Source: DATARH01 sp036268075 (GTDB taxonomy: Bacteria > Pseudomonadota > Alphaproteobacteria > ATCC43930 > CGMCC-115725). Taken from it: a stretch of DNA of 64,000 nucleotides. The notes beneath the pieces were generated by a model. The model did not search any database. It worked only from the letters and a program-made list of their open reading frames with translations, and was not told where the DNA came from. Shown piece by piece: positions 1 through 8,018 of the stretch; the stretch's first letter is position 1; each line of letters opens with the position of its first letter. The stretch is from the NCBI GenBank assembly GCA_036268075.1, contig DATAUV010000001.1:62001-126000 (forward strand), written 5' to 3'. The position numbers and the translations under genes were made by a program.

Positions 1-152
1 GCATCGCCTTGGCGGCCGGCGAAAGCGCGTGGAAAAACGCCGCCGAAGGTCCATCGCTGCCGGTTCTTGATCGATGACGGCCGGTACGGATAGAGCAGAT
101 AGCCCTCGTACAGCACGGCGTCGGCGATCGCGCGGATACGGTCGAGGGTCAT
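1..152 (-). CDS. Conserved hydrogenase-cluster protein, N-terminal part (runs off the left edge)
   Basis: Only the first 50 codons are inside the window. The ATG at 152-150 overlaps the TGA of the DUF6084 gene (ATGA overlap), so it is translationally coupled to the hydrogenase operon. The visible protein begins MTLDRIRAIADAVLYEGYLL and continues with a YPYRPSSIKNRQRW stretch. I recall this N-terminus from uncharacterised proteins in group 1h hydrogenase clusters; its function is unknown. Hydrogenase maturation genes may follow beyond the window, but that cannot be seen. Confidence 0.75.
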   Translation of the reverse strand, partial: MTLDRIRAIADAVLYEGYLLYPYRPSSIKNRQRWTFGGVFPRAFAGRQGD

Positions 153-799
153 GCCAGCGCCTCGACCGGCTGGCGCTCGATCAGCTCCTCGATCGCCCGC
201 TCGAAAGTCGGCAGGCCGCGCTGCCGCTTGTACCGGCACAGCGCGTCGAACGCGTCGCGCTCCAGGCACAGCCAGGCGGCGTGCGGATGGTAGTGCTCGA
301 CCAACTCGCGCCACACCGCGACCGGCAGGCGGTAGGCGCTGTCCTTGGTCCAGGAAATCTGGCCGATCTGCAATTGCCCGTCCGGGGCGCGGTAAAAGAC
401 CGAGCCGCTGAACAGAAAGGCGACGGGTACCGCGCCATCGTCGAGACCGGCGAAATATTTGGTCGCCGCGACGTTGAAGTCGAAGCTGCACGGCACCGGC
501 AGGCCGACCGCGCATTCCCCCTCGAAGCCGCGCACGGTCAGTCCCACGTGCGCCCAGAGGAAACTCTGCAGGCTTTCGCTCCAGCGCCCGGACGCGCCGA
601 ACAGCTCCGACAGGCGTTCGCGCTCGGCGGCGGCATAGGCGCGGCGCGCCGGTTCGACGCGAAGCTGACAGTTCAGCATGACGCTGAGCACCCGGCATTC
701 CGGCGTGCGATTGGCGATCTTCAGCGCGAAATTGAGTGTCGGAACCATGGCGTGGCGGTCGATGGTCACATCCTCGACGGCAAAATCGAGGTCAACCAT
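149..799 (-). CDS. DUF6084 family protein of the group 1h hydrogenase cluster
   Basis: A 216-residue soluble protein without signal peptide or membrane segment. Family features are visible: an N-terminal DLDFAVEDV strand, the conserved block ELFGASGRW about midway, LPVPCSFDFNV, the LFSGSVFY motif, and a C-terminal RGLPTFERAIEEL helix. DUF6084 genes accompany actinobacterial-type [NiFe]-hydrogenases, and their biochemical role is unknown. The start overlaps the end of the DUF5947 gene by 8 bases and the stop overlaps the next ATG, so all these genes are probably on one mRNA. Confidence 0.85.
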   Translation of the reverse strand: MVDLDFAVEDVTIDRHAMVPTLNFALKIANRTPECRVLSVMLNCQLRVEPARRAYAAAERERLSELFGASGRWSESLQSFLWAHVGLTVRGFEGECAVGLPVPCSFDFNVAATKYFAGLDDGAVPVAFLFSGSVFYRAPDGQLQIGQISWTKDSAYRLPVAVWRELVEHYHPHAAWLCLERDAFDALCRYKRQRGLPTFERAIEELIERQPVEALA

Positions 800-1415
800 G
801 GGCCGCTTCCCCGCTGCGCAGGGCGGCGAAAAATGCGTCGATGGCGTCCCACGCCTCGGCGCCGCCGGAGAGGCCGCGCCAGTGCCGCCGGATCAGTCCG
901 ACCAGCGAATAGCAGCGGTCGATCGATACGCGATAGCACTCCCGCGCGCCCCGGATGCGGTTGATCAGCAGCGCCTCGACATCCGGCGCGAAATCGGCGA
1001 GGGCGGCGTGAGTCGCGGCGACTTCCGACCAGGCGCGCTCCTCAAGCGCCGCCTCGGTGGCGCCGGCCGGGCCGGGATAAACCGCGACCGCCCGTCCGTC
1101 CGCTCCGCGGCGGTAGATGAAAGCCATCTCGATCGGGATTTGCAGGGCAGCCCATTCGGCGTCGCCGAGCGCCAGGTCGGGCAGCTTCTCGGCCCGCGGG
1201 GGCACCAGACAAAACCGGGCGCTGGCGCCGAGCGACAGCGCGCAGCCCTGGCAGACGCACCGCAAGCGCCGGGTCTCGTGCTCCAAGAGATGTGCGTGCC
1301 CCGCGGGGATCACGCCGGCGCAGAGGTCGCAGCGCTCGACCTCGCGAGGCTCGACAAACCGATGGAGTTGCGCCACCCAGTTGCGCCGCGGTGCCGTGAC
1401 CGCGCCGATCTCCAT
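792..1415 (-). CDS. DUF5947 family protein of the group 1h hydrogenase cluster
   Basis: About 207 residues from the ATG at 1415; a GTG three bases upstream (1418) is an equally possible start. It contains HRFVEPREVERCDLC followed by further cysteines (CVCQGCALS), a CxxC pair arrangement that could hold a metal, as is typical of DUF5947. The family is found next to group 1h [NiFe]-hydrogenase genes; a maturation or electron-transfer role is inference. It overlaps the NifU-like gene upstream and the DUF6084 gene downstream. Confidence 0.85.
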   Translation of the reverse strand: MEIGAVTAPRRNWVAQLHRFVEPREVERCDLCAGVIPAGHAHLLEHETRRLRCVCQGCALSLGASARFCLVPPRAEKLPDLALGDAEWAALQIPIEMAFIYRRGADGRAVAVYPGPAGATEAALEERAWSEVAATHAALADFAPDVEALLINRIRGARECYRVSIDRCYSLVGLIRRHWRGLSGGAEAWDAIDAFFAALRSGEAAHG

Positions 1416-1927
1416 CACGCCGCCTGCCGGGCGCTGCCATCGACCTCGAAGACGAGATTGTCGAGGTCCGGCGCCGCCTCGACCAGGACCTGCTCCGCAT
1501 CCTGCTGAAACAGATAGGCCGGTTCCCCGCCGCCGTCGTTGTGGATGCGCAGGCGAGCGGCCGCGCCTTGCACGGTCACGAGCTCGACCCGGAACCCGCG
1601 CTCGCCCCAGGCCGGGCGCATCCGCTCGATCGCCGCGCGCAGCCGCTCGGCCGCCGTCTCGGGGTGGAGGCCGTGCAGCAGCAAGGCGGCGCGGATGGAA
1701 GGGTCGGCGGCCAGCGCCCCGACGAGCGCGCGGCCGTCAGCCGCGGCCGCGACGGTCGCAACCATCCGCGCCAGCGCCAACCCGTGCAAATCCAGCACCA
1801 GCCGCAGCAGCTCGCCGGCCGCCTCGCGCGCGGCCTCGTTGCCGATGCCGTCGAGCGCGGCGGTCAGCTCGCCGAGACGCCGCAGGCTTTGCTCGAGCGA
1901 TCCGGCCTCGTACCCGCTCCCGCTCAT
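1415..1927 (-). CDS. NifU-like domain protein of the hydrogenase cluster, lacking the CxxC motif
   Basis: A 170-residue protein. The N-terminal half is helical. The middle carries LLLHGLHPETAAERLRAAIE, typical of NifU C-terminal-domain proteins found in hydrogenase operons. In NifU/Nfu proteins a CxxC pair binds the Fe-S cluster; no cysteine is visible anywhere here, so it probably does not bind a cluster by itself. The ATG overlaps the TGA of the large-subunit gene (ATGA). A helper role in assembling or docking the hydrogenase is an inference from position. Confidence 0.7.
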   Translation of the reverse strand: MSGSGYEAGSLEQSLRRLGELTAALDGIGNEAAREAAGELLRLVLDLHGLALARMVATVAAAADGRALVGALAADPSIRAALLLHGLHPETAAERLRAAIERMRPAWGERGFRVELVTVQGAAARLRIHNDGGGEPAYLFQQDAEQVLVEAAPDLDNLVFEVDGSARQAA

Positions 1928-3819
1928 GACTCGCCCTGGGACTTGCCCTGGGACTTACCCTGGGACTTGCCCTGGGACTTGCCCTGGGACTTACCCTGGG
2001 ACTTACCCTGGCCGGCGGCGCCGAACATCGGCGAGTGAACGGTCTTCACGGTTTTGCCGCCGCCGACATACATGTGGACGCCGCAGGGCAGGCACGGGTC
2101 GAAGCTGCGCACCGTGCGCATGATGTCGATGCCCTTGAAGTTTTCCGGGCCGTTCTCCTCGAAGATCGGCGTGTTCTGCACCGCGTCCTCGTAGGGGCCG
2201 GGCGTGCCGTACTCGTCGCGCGGCGTCGCGTTCCACGGGGTCGGCGGATAGGGATGATAGTTGGCGATCTTGCCGTCGCGGATCACCAGATGGTGCGACA
2301 GCACCCCGCGCACCGCCTCGTGGAAGCCGCAGCCGATCGCCTGGTCGGGCACCTTGAAGTCGACCCAGGTCCGGGTGCGCCCCGCCTGAACTTCGGCGAA
2401 CGCCTTCTCAAGGAAGAAATAGGCCGCAGCGGCACAGTAGGCCTGGAAATAGGTGCGGGCCCGGTCGCGTTCGATTGCGTTGCTCCACTGCGGCACCTTC
2501 CACTCGAACTCGACCGCCGGCTTCAGCGCCGTCTTCGGCAGGTTGATCTTGACGCTGTTGCCGGTGGCCTTGACGTACCCGCCCATATCGACGAGCCCGG
2601 CGAGCGCCGTCGACCACAGCCGAGCGATCGCGCCGCCGCCGGTGTCGAGGGCGAGATGGTCGCCGGTGTCCTTGTCGAGCCAGCGCGGGCACATGACCCA
2701 GGAATAGTTGCCGTTGAAGTCGCGCTTTTGCGGTCGCGGGATCGTCGTCTGGTTCCACGGATGGCGGCGGTCGACTGGGTTGCCGAGCGGGTCGTGGGTC
2801 ACGAACATCTCGCTTTGGTCCCAATCGTCGTAATAGCTCTGGCCGAGGAGAATGCGCATCTGCAGGTTGATGTCGACGAGGTCGGTCGTCACCTGCTTGC
2901 CGTCGATGATGACGCCCGGGGTGACGAACATGCCGCGCCCCCAATTCGTCATCGTCTTGTAATTGTAGTCGCAGACGTCCGGGTCCTGGAACGCGCCCCA
3001 GCAGCCGATCAGGATGCGCCGGCGTCCGACCTCTTCGTAGCCGGGCAGCGCCTCGTAGAAAAAGTCGAAGAGGTCGTCGTGCAGCGGCACGCATTTCTTC
3101 ATGAACTCGGCGTAGCGCACGAGCCGCGACAGATACTCGCTGAACAATTGTACCGACGGCACCGTGCCGACGCCGCCCGGGTAGAGCGTCGACGGGTGGA
3201 CGTGGCGCCCTTCCATCAGGCTGAACATCTCGCGGGTCAGGCGGCTCATCAGCAGCGCCTCGCGATAGAACGCGCCGGTGAATGGGTTGAGGGCCGTCAT
3301 GATGTCGGCGATCGTGCGATAGCCGTGATCGGCCGCGTGCGGCGCCGCCTTGCCCTGCGCCTTGACCCAGACGCCGGGGTTGGTCTCCTTGACCATCTGC
3401 TCGCAGAAATCGACCCCGACCAGATTGTCCTGGAAGATGTTGTGGTCGAACATGTACTCGGCCGCCTCGCCGAGATTGATGATCCATTCGGCGATGGCCG
3501 GCGGCTTGATGCCGTAGGCCATGTTTTGCGCGTAGACCGAGCAGGTCGCGTGATTGTCGCCGCAGATGCCGCAGATGCGGCTGGTGATGAAGTGCGAGTC
3601 GCGCGGGTCCTTGCCCTTCATGAAGATGCTGTAGCCGCGAAAGATCGACGAGGTGCTGTAACACTCGGCGACCTGGCGGTTCTCGAAATCGATCTTGGTG
3701 AAGATGCCGAGGCTGCCGACGATGCGGGTGATCGGATCCCAGTTCATCTCGACCAGATTGCGCGGGGCCGTTTCCTTGCGCTGTCGGCTGACTGGTTCGA
3801 CCGGGATTACGTCGGCCAT
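1924..3819 (-). CDS. hhyL: [NiFe]-hydrogenase large subunit, group 1h (high-affinity, actinobacterial type)
   Basis: Catalytic subunit, 631 residues, that splits H2 at a Ni-Fe(CN)2CO centre. Both nickel-binding motifs are present: L1 RICGICGDNHATCS (Cys83, Cys86) and L2 DPCLPCGVH (Cys576, Cys579, His582). The DPCLPCGVHMY form of L2 and its long accessory operon match group 1h enzymes, which in other bacteria oxidise H2 at atmospheric level. In this family a maturation protease normally cuts after the L2 histidine. Here that would release a tail of about 49 residues that includes a run of GKSQ repeats, coded by a 12-bp tandem repeat. The gene starts 18 bases after the small-subunit gene. Confidence 0.95.
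   Translation of the reverse strand: MADVIPVEPVSRQRKETAPRNLVEMNWDPITRIVGSLGIFTKIDFENRQVAECYSTSSIFRGYSIFMKGKDPRDSHFITSRICGICGDNHATCSVYAQNMAYGIKPPAIAEWIINLGEAAEYMFDHNIFQDNLVGVDFCEQMVKETNPGVWVKAQGKAAPHAADHGYRTIADIMTALNPFTGAFYREALLMSRLTREMFSLMEGRHVHPSTLYPGGVGTVPSVQLFSEYLSRLVRYAEFMKKCVPLHDDLFDFFYEALPGYEEVGRRRILIGCWGAFQDPDVCDYNYKTMTNWGRGMFVTPGVIIDGKQVTTDLVDINLQMRILLGQSYYDDWDQSEMFVTHDPLGNPVDRRHPWNQTTIPRPQKRDFNGNYSWVMCPRWLDKDTGDHLALDTGGGAIARLWSTALAGLVDMGGYVKATGNSVKINLPKTALKPAVEFEWKVPQWSNAIERDRARTYFQAYCAAAAYFFLEKAFAEVQAGRTRTWVDFKVPDQAIGCGFHEAVRGVLSHHLVIRDGKIANYHPYPPTPWNATPRDEYGTPGPYEDAVQNTPIFEENGPENFKGIDIMRTVRSFDPCLPCGVHMYVGGGKTVKTVHSPMFGAAGQGKSQGKSQGKSQGKSQGKSQGKSQGES
1934..2011 (-). repeat. 12-bp tandem repeat inside the 3' end of the hydrogenase large-subunit gene
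   Basis: Six full units of ccctgggactt(g/a) plus a partial seventh, in plus-strand orientation. The unit length is a multiple of three, so copy-number changes keep the frame and only add or remove GKSQ from the protein tail. Units differ only at the last base (g or a), which suggests recent expansion by slippage. The stop codon and the overlapping ATG of the next gene follow directly. Confidence 0.95.
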
Positions 3820-3837
3820 CGGCTTTTCTCCTTGTTC

Positions 3838-4920
3838 TTAGAGCGGGTGCCGCTTTTCCGGATGCTGCGGGTCATAGCCGGTGGTGTATTCGGGCCGGTT
3901 GTGGCGCCACTTAGGCTCCTTATCGACGGCCCGGTCCGTCAATTTGCGCAGGTTGCGGATCAGCAACCCGTACGGCTTGATCAGCGATGTCGAGAGGACG
4001 CCGCCGGGCGGCTCGTCCATGAACGGCATCATCTTGTCGGGGAAACCCGGCATCGTGCAGCCGATGCAGATGCCGCCGACATTGGGGCAGCCGCCCTTGC
4101 CCGCGATCCAGCCGCGCTTCGGCACGTTGCACTTGATGGTCGGACCCCAGCAGCCGATCTTCACCAGGCACTTGCGCGAGCCGTATTCGTGCGCGAAATC
4201 CGCCTGCTCGTAATAGGCGGCGCGGTCGCAGCCCTGATGGACGGTAAAGCCGAACAGCCAGGTCGGCCGGCCCAGCTCGTCGATCGGGATCATCGGCGCC
4301 AGGCCGGCAAGCTGGCGCAGCAGGTAGAGCAGCGTCTCCATGAAATTGTCGGGCTGCACGGGGCAACCGGGGACATTGACGATCGGCAACCCGATCTTCG
4401 ATTGCCAGTCGTGGCCGAGAAAATCCTGCAAACCCATGCAGCCGGTCGGGTTGCCCTTCATCGCGTGGATGCCGCCATAGGCGGCGCAGGTGCCGGCGCC
4501 GACCATCGCCAGCGCGTGCGGGGCCAGCCGCCTGATCCAGTCGGCCGTGCGGATCGGCTGTCCGGTGTCGGGGTCCGTCCCCGCGGCCGCCCAATAGCCC
4601 TCGCCACTCAGGTTCTCGTTGGGGATCGAACCCTCGACGACAACGACGAAATTCTCCAGCTCGCCCCGCGCGGCCTTGAAGAACGGCGCCATGAACTCGT
4701 CGCCGACGGTATAGGCAAGTACCGGGTTGTGAAGGTGAACCTTGGGCAATCCCGGGATCGCGCCGAGCACGATGTCCTCGATGCTCGGATCGCTCGCCGC
4801 GGTGATCGACACCGAGTCGCCATCGCATCCCAGCCCCTGCGTCAGCCACAGGATGTGCACCTCGTCGATCGTCGGATCGCCGACCTTGCGGCCATAGGGA
4901 ATGTCAGTCGTTGCAGCCAT
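3838..4920 (-). CDS. hhyS: [NiFe]-hydrogenase small subunit, group 1h
   Basis: Electron-transfer subunit, 360 residues, carrying the Fe-S clusters that take electrons from the Ni-Fe site. The N-terminal motif is GLGCDGDSV (Cys32, Asp33, Asp35) in place of the usual CxxC; group 1h enzymes have an aspartate as one ligand of the proximal cluster. Further cysteine motifs are GTCAAYGG, NVPGCPVQPDN, HQGCDRA, KIGCWGPTIKCN and GGICIGCTMPGFPD. There is no twin-arginine signal peptide, so the enzyme should stay in the cytoplasm, as known for this group. Confidence 0.95.
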   Translation of the reverse strand: MAATTDIPYGRKVGDPTIDEVHILWLTQGLGCDGDSVSITAASDPSIEDIVLGAIPGLPKVHLHNPVLAYTVGDEFMAPFFKAARGELENFVVVVEGSIPNENLSGEGYWAAAGTDPDTGQPIRTADWIRRLAPHALAMVGAGTCAAYGGIHAMKGNPTGCMGLQDFLGHDWQSKIGLPIVNVPGCPVQPDNFMETLLYLLRQLAGLAPMIPIDELGRPTWLFGFTVHQGCDRAAYYEQADFAHEYGSRKCLVKIGCWGPTIKCNVPKRGWIAGKGGCPNVGGICIGCTMPGFPDKMMPFMDEPPGGVLSTSLIKPYGLLIRNLRKLTDRAVDKEPKWRHNRPEYTTGYDPQHPEKRHPL

Positions 4921-4959
4921 GCGCGCTCCCGGTTCGCCTTGTTCTCGTGCCTCGGCCGC

Positions 4960-5499
4960 TTACACGGCGGCGGCCAGCTCGTCGGCCGATTTCTGCAACC
5001 GCTCGAACACCGGCCGGCCCAGCTTCGCCAGGTTGCGCAGGCCGTCATCGGTGCCGGAGTTGAAATAGGTCTTGAACAACGTGATCGCGGCGCTGTGGAC
5101 GGCGCGCTGCTGGGCGACGTATCGCGCATCGAAATCGTCGTCCGCCGCGCCGTTCAGGTCGTCGACAAGCGCCTGGAACGGCGTATCGAGCTCATCGGGC
5201 GGCGATTGCGGGCTGTTGGTGCCGCCGAGGAACGATTTGAGCTCGGTGCCCATCTTCGTGTATTCGGCGTCGGCGTCGCGGGCGAACTGTCCGATCGCCT
5301 GGCGCCGCGACCTCCGGAGGGCGATATCGGCGGCTTCGAGTTCGTAAAGGACGGCGTTGGCGGCAAGGTGGGCAAAGGCGTCGCGCGTGACGGACGTGGC
5401 GGCGAGAAGCTTGGCAACCAGGCCGATCGCGGCATCTTTGACGGCGCTCACCGCTGCGGACCTCGTTTGAGCGGTTCGCTCTTCTTGACGCTGCGCCAT
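4960..5499 (-). CDS. DUF4142-like (ferritin-like helical) protein heading the hydrogenase operon
   Basis: About 179 residues from the ATG at 5499; a TTG at 5514 would add five. It is helical and alanine-rich. It has the DUF4142 layout: FAHLAANAVLYELEAADIAL, then RQAIGQFARDADAEYTKMGTEL, then FDARYVAQQRAVHSAAITLF, and a final helix. Most DUF4142 proteins are exported, but no signal peptide is visible here. It lies 39 bases upstream of the small subunit on the same strand. A role in iron handling or stress protection for the hydrogenase is only a guess. Confidence 0.65.
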   Translation of the reverse strand: MAQRQEERTAQTRSAAVSAVKDAAIGLVAKLLAATSVTRDAFAHLAANAVLYELEAADIALRRSRRQAIGQFARDADAEYTKMGTELKSFLGGTNSPQSPPDELDTPFQALVDDLNGAADDDFDARYVAQQRAVHSAAITLFKTYFNSGTDDGLRNLAKLGRPVFERLQKSADELAAAV

Positions 5500-5570
5500 T
5501 TCTGCGGTGTCCAATAGTGTTCAGAAGAAGACTGCCCCCGGCAGCGGGACATCTTCCCTTTTTAAAGATC

Positions 5571-5595
5571 AACCATTGGCGGGGACGCAGGTTCC
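5571..5595 (-). promoter_or_regulatory. Candidate EcfG-type promoter for the hydrogenase operon
   Basis: On the minus strand GGAAC (5595-5591), 16 bases, then GGTT (5574-5571). The EcfG general-stress consensus in alphaproteobacteria is GGAAC-N16/17-CGTT, so the -35 box is perfect and the -10 box has one mismatch. It ends 71 bases before the DUF4142 ATG, a normal leader length. Confidence 0.35.
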
Positions 5596-5707
5596 GCTTT
5601 GCCAGAAATTCGGCCCCTCAAATGGTGAATGCAAGATTACTTTGCCGCTCAAGTAAAATACCAGAGACATTCGTCAACGCATGGGATCATCATTAACTTA
5701 AGTTATC

Positions 5708-6817
5708 TCAGGCCGGTTTTCCTATGTCGCGTTGGTCGCTGGCGATGGGTTCGGCGTAGTAGTGCCGGAGGACGGTCTTGATCGTCACCGCTACCGGCAC
5801 GGCGAGCAAAAGGCCAATGGCGCCGAACAGCATCGCCCCGCAGACAAAGGCGAATATCACCACCACCGGATGAACGCGCGCGGCCTGCCCGAGGACGAGC
5901 GGACCCACGAGGTTGTCGATGCTCAGCCGCAGCACGATGATGAAAGCGATCGGGCCGACCACGCCCGCGATGCCGGCCCCGTGCTGAAACGCGGCGACAG
6001 CGGCGAGGACGGCGGCGGTCACCGGTCCGATCGCCGGAATAATCTCAAGCAAGCCGACCGTGACCGCGAGCAGCGGCGCGTGCGGCAATCCGAAGACGAC
6101 ACCGAACCCGATCCACGCCACCGCCGAGGTGTAGACGACAACGGCGAGCACGCCGACCAGATAGCGGCGCAGCGCCGGCACGATCCGCGGCAGCAATTGC
6201 TCCACCGCCTGGCGCCGCTCGGGCGGGATCAGCCAGATCGCGCCGTCGGCAAGGCGCGGACCCGAGATCAGGAAATACAAGACCAGCACCAGCAGCAGAA
6301 ACATGCCGAAGCACGCGATCAAGCCAACCCCGGCGACATCGACCACGGCACGGGCGCCCAGCAAACCCTCGGCCGCCCGTCCGGCCGAGGCAAGGATCTC
6401 GTGTGGCGAGTACGTCGTTCCGAAAAACGTCACCCCATCGGGTCCGAACAGCCGCGTCAGCAGCGCGGTGGCGGTCTGGTTGCCTTGCCTCATCAGGACC
6501 GTCGCGTCGGAGACCAGTTCGACGGCGAGCCAATAGAGGATGGCTGCAAGCGCCCCGGCGACCAGCACGAAGACGCATGTCGCCGCCATCCAGCGGCGAA
6601 TATGGCCGTGTCTTTCCACCCAATCCACGACCGGATCGACGACAAACGCGATCGCAATCGCAAAGACGAAGGGCAGCAGCGCATAGCGGATCGTGTAGAG
6701 CATGACCGCGGCGACCGCCAGCGTCGCGGCGATGGCCCAGCCCCCGACCGGCGCCCGCGCCGTCGTCGTCGGCTCGGCTCGTTTGCGCGCGCGCGGCTTG
6801 CCGGTCGGCGCGCGCAT
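5708..6817 (-). CDS. AI-2E family (PerM-like) transporter
   Basis: A 369-residue integral membrane protein with about eight hydrophobic segments. They begin at WAIAATLAVAAVMLYTIRY near residue 26 and end at FAFVCGAMLFGAIGLLLAVPVA. The motif GVVFGLPHAPLLAVTVGLLEIIPAIGP is typical of the family. Members export autoinducer-2, act as Na+/H+ antiporters, or are of unknown function, so the substrate cannot be assigned. The chosen ATG at 6817 lies 22 bases after the glycosyltransferase stop; longer starts would lie inside that gene. Confidence 0.88.
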   Translation of the reverse strand: MRAPTGKPRARKRAEPTTTARAPVGGWAIAATLAVAAVMLYTIRYALLPFVFAIAIAFVVDPVVDWVERHGHIRRWMAATCVFVLVAGALAAILYWLAVELVSDATVLMRQGNQTATALLTRLFGPDGVTFFGTTYSPHEILASAGRAAEGLLGARAVVDVAGVGLIACFGMFLLLVLVLYFLISGPRLADGAIWLIPPERRQAVEQLLPRIVPALRRYLVGVLAVVVYTSAVAWIGFGVVFGLPHAPLLAVTVGLLEIIPAIGPVTAAVLAAVAAFQHGAGIAGVVGPIAFIIVLRLSIDNLVGPLVLGQAARVHPVVVIFAFVCGAMLFGAIGLLLAVPVAVTIKTVLRHYYAEPIASDQRDIGKPA

Positions 6818-6839
6818 CAGAGCTTGCGGCGGCGGCGCA

Positions 6840-8018
6840 TCAGGGCCGACGCGACAACGCTTCGGTCCGGTAGGTTCGACCTTTCCACCGCACGCGGCCG
6901 GTCCAGCGCAAGCCCAGGCTGAACCACGCCAGCACCGCGACGGCCGTGTAGGCGACAAGGAGCAAGCCGGCATACCGGAAGGGTATCCGGCAGTGCCGGA
7001 GAGTGCCGAGATGAGCGCCGCATAGCGCCAGCGACGCGAGCAGGATGAGTGCGAACCCGAGCCTCTCGGGCGCGGAAGGCGCCTCGACGATCCCGATCCC
7101 GCTCCACACCGGCAGGGCGACCGCCGTCCAGGCGACCGTGGCGGCGGCGGTCGCCGCAGCCACGCTGGCGGCGCTGCTGCCCAATATCTCGACGGCGTTC
7201 TTTCCCAGGCCATCCCACAGCGAGCCGAGATCTCGGTACATCCGGGTCCGCGCGAGGCGTTCGGCGGCCATCAGCCGGAAGCGCCTCCCCTGGCTCTTGA
7301 CCAGGCGAGCCAGCGCTTTGTCTTCACAAATCTCGCCGCGCACGGCGCGGTGCCCGCCCGCCGCCTCGTAGGCCGAACGGCGGAAGAGCAGAAACTGGCC
7401 ATTGGCTGCGACATCGCGTGCGGCCGGGTCGCCGACGCGGCGCAAATCCATCGCGCCGGCAATCGCCAGCAACCCGGCCGGCACGATCAGCCGCTCCCAG
7501 AAGCTGCCGAGCTCCTGAAACGGGGAGAGCGACAGCATGTCGACCTCGCTCCTCGCGGCGGCGGCGACGGCGCTTGCAATAAGCGTCGGCGCCGACTGCA
7601 CATCGGCATCGATAAAGCAAAGCCACCCGCTCCGGCATGCCGTCGCGCCGAGCCAGCACGCATGCGACTTGCCCGTCCAACCCGGCGGCAACGCGCCGGC
7701 CCGCATCGAGTGCAGTCGTGGTTCGGCCGCGGCCAGCCGCTCCAACCGTTCGGCCGTGCCATCGGTGGAGTTGTCGTCGACAACGACGATCCGCCAGTCG
7801 TCGGGAAGCCCGCGTTGGGCGAGCAGGCTTTCGAGACATGCGTCGAAATTGTCGATCTCGTTCCGCATCGGGACCACGATCGCGAGCCCTCCGGCGATGT
7901 CGCAGGACCCGCAGTCCGGCAGCGTTGCGGCGGCAAACGCGCGGCCCTGCCGCATCACGCGCGAGAGCAGATAGGCGACCAAGCCCGCCCAGATCGCCCC
8001 GGCTACTAGCGCGGCCAT
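6840..8018 (-). CDS. Family 2 glycosyltransferase, HpnB/CrtQ-like, membrane-bound
   Basis: 392 residues: an N-terminal membrane helix, a GT2 catalytic domain and two or three C-terminal membrane helices. Visible motifs are LAIVVPMRNEIDNFDACLESLL, VVVDDNSTDGT (nucleotide-sugar binding), PPGWTGKSHACWLGA, CFIDADVQ (metal-binding DxD) and GEICEDKALA (putative catalytic region). This pattern is shared by hopanoid-associated HpnB and carotenoid glycosyltransferase CrtQ. No other hopanoid gene is in the window, so the acceptor lipid is uncertain. The start overlaps the preceding YkoP-like gene by 13 bases. Confidence 0.8.
   Translation of the reverse strand: MAALVAGAIWAGLVAYLLSRVMRQGRAFAAATLPDCGSCDIAGGLAIVVPMRNEIDNFDACLESLLAQRGLPDDWRIVVVDDNSTDGTAERLERLAAAEPRLHSMRAGALPPGWTGKSHACWLGATACRSGWLCFIDADVQSAPTLIASAVAAAARSEVDMLSLSPFQELGSFWERLIVPAGLLAIAGAMDLRRVGDPAARDVAANGQFLLFRRSAYEAAGGHRAVRGEICEDKALARLVKSQGRRFRLMAAERLARTRMYRDLGSLWDGLGKNAVEILGSSAASVAAATAAATVAWTAVALPVWSGIGIVEAPSAPERLGFALILLASLALCGAHLGTLRHCRIPFRYAGLLLVAYTAVAVLAWFSLGLRWTGRVRWKGRTYRTEALSRRP

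Noticed and set aside
1934..2011. Possible CRISPR-like or regulatory array from the regular 12-bp repeat
   Set aside because: There are no spacers; the units are contiguous and code in frame for GKSQ.
2035..5517. A very long open frame (about 1160 codons) on the plus strand opposite the hydrogenase genes
   Set aside because: It is the antisense of three confidently assigned genes; long antisense frames are normal at this GC content and the sequence has no recognisable domain.
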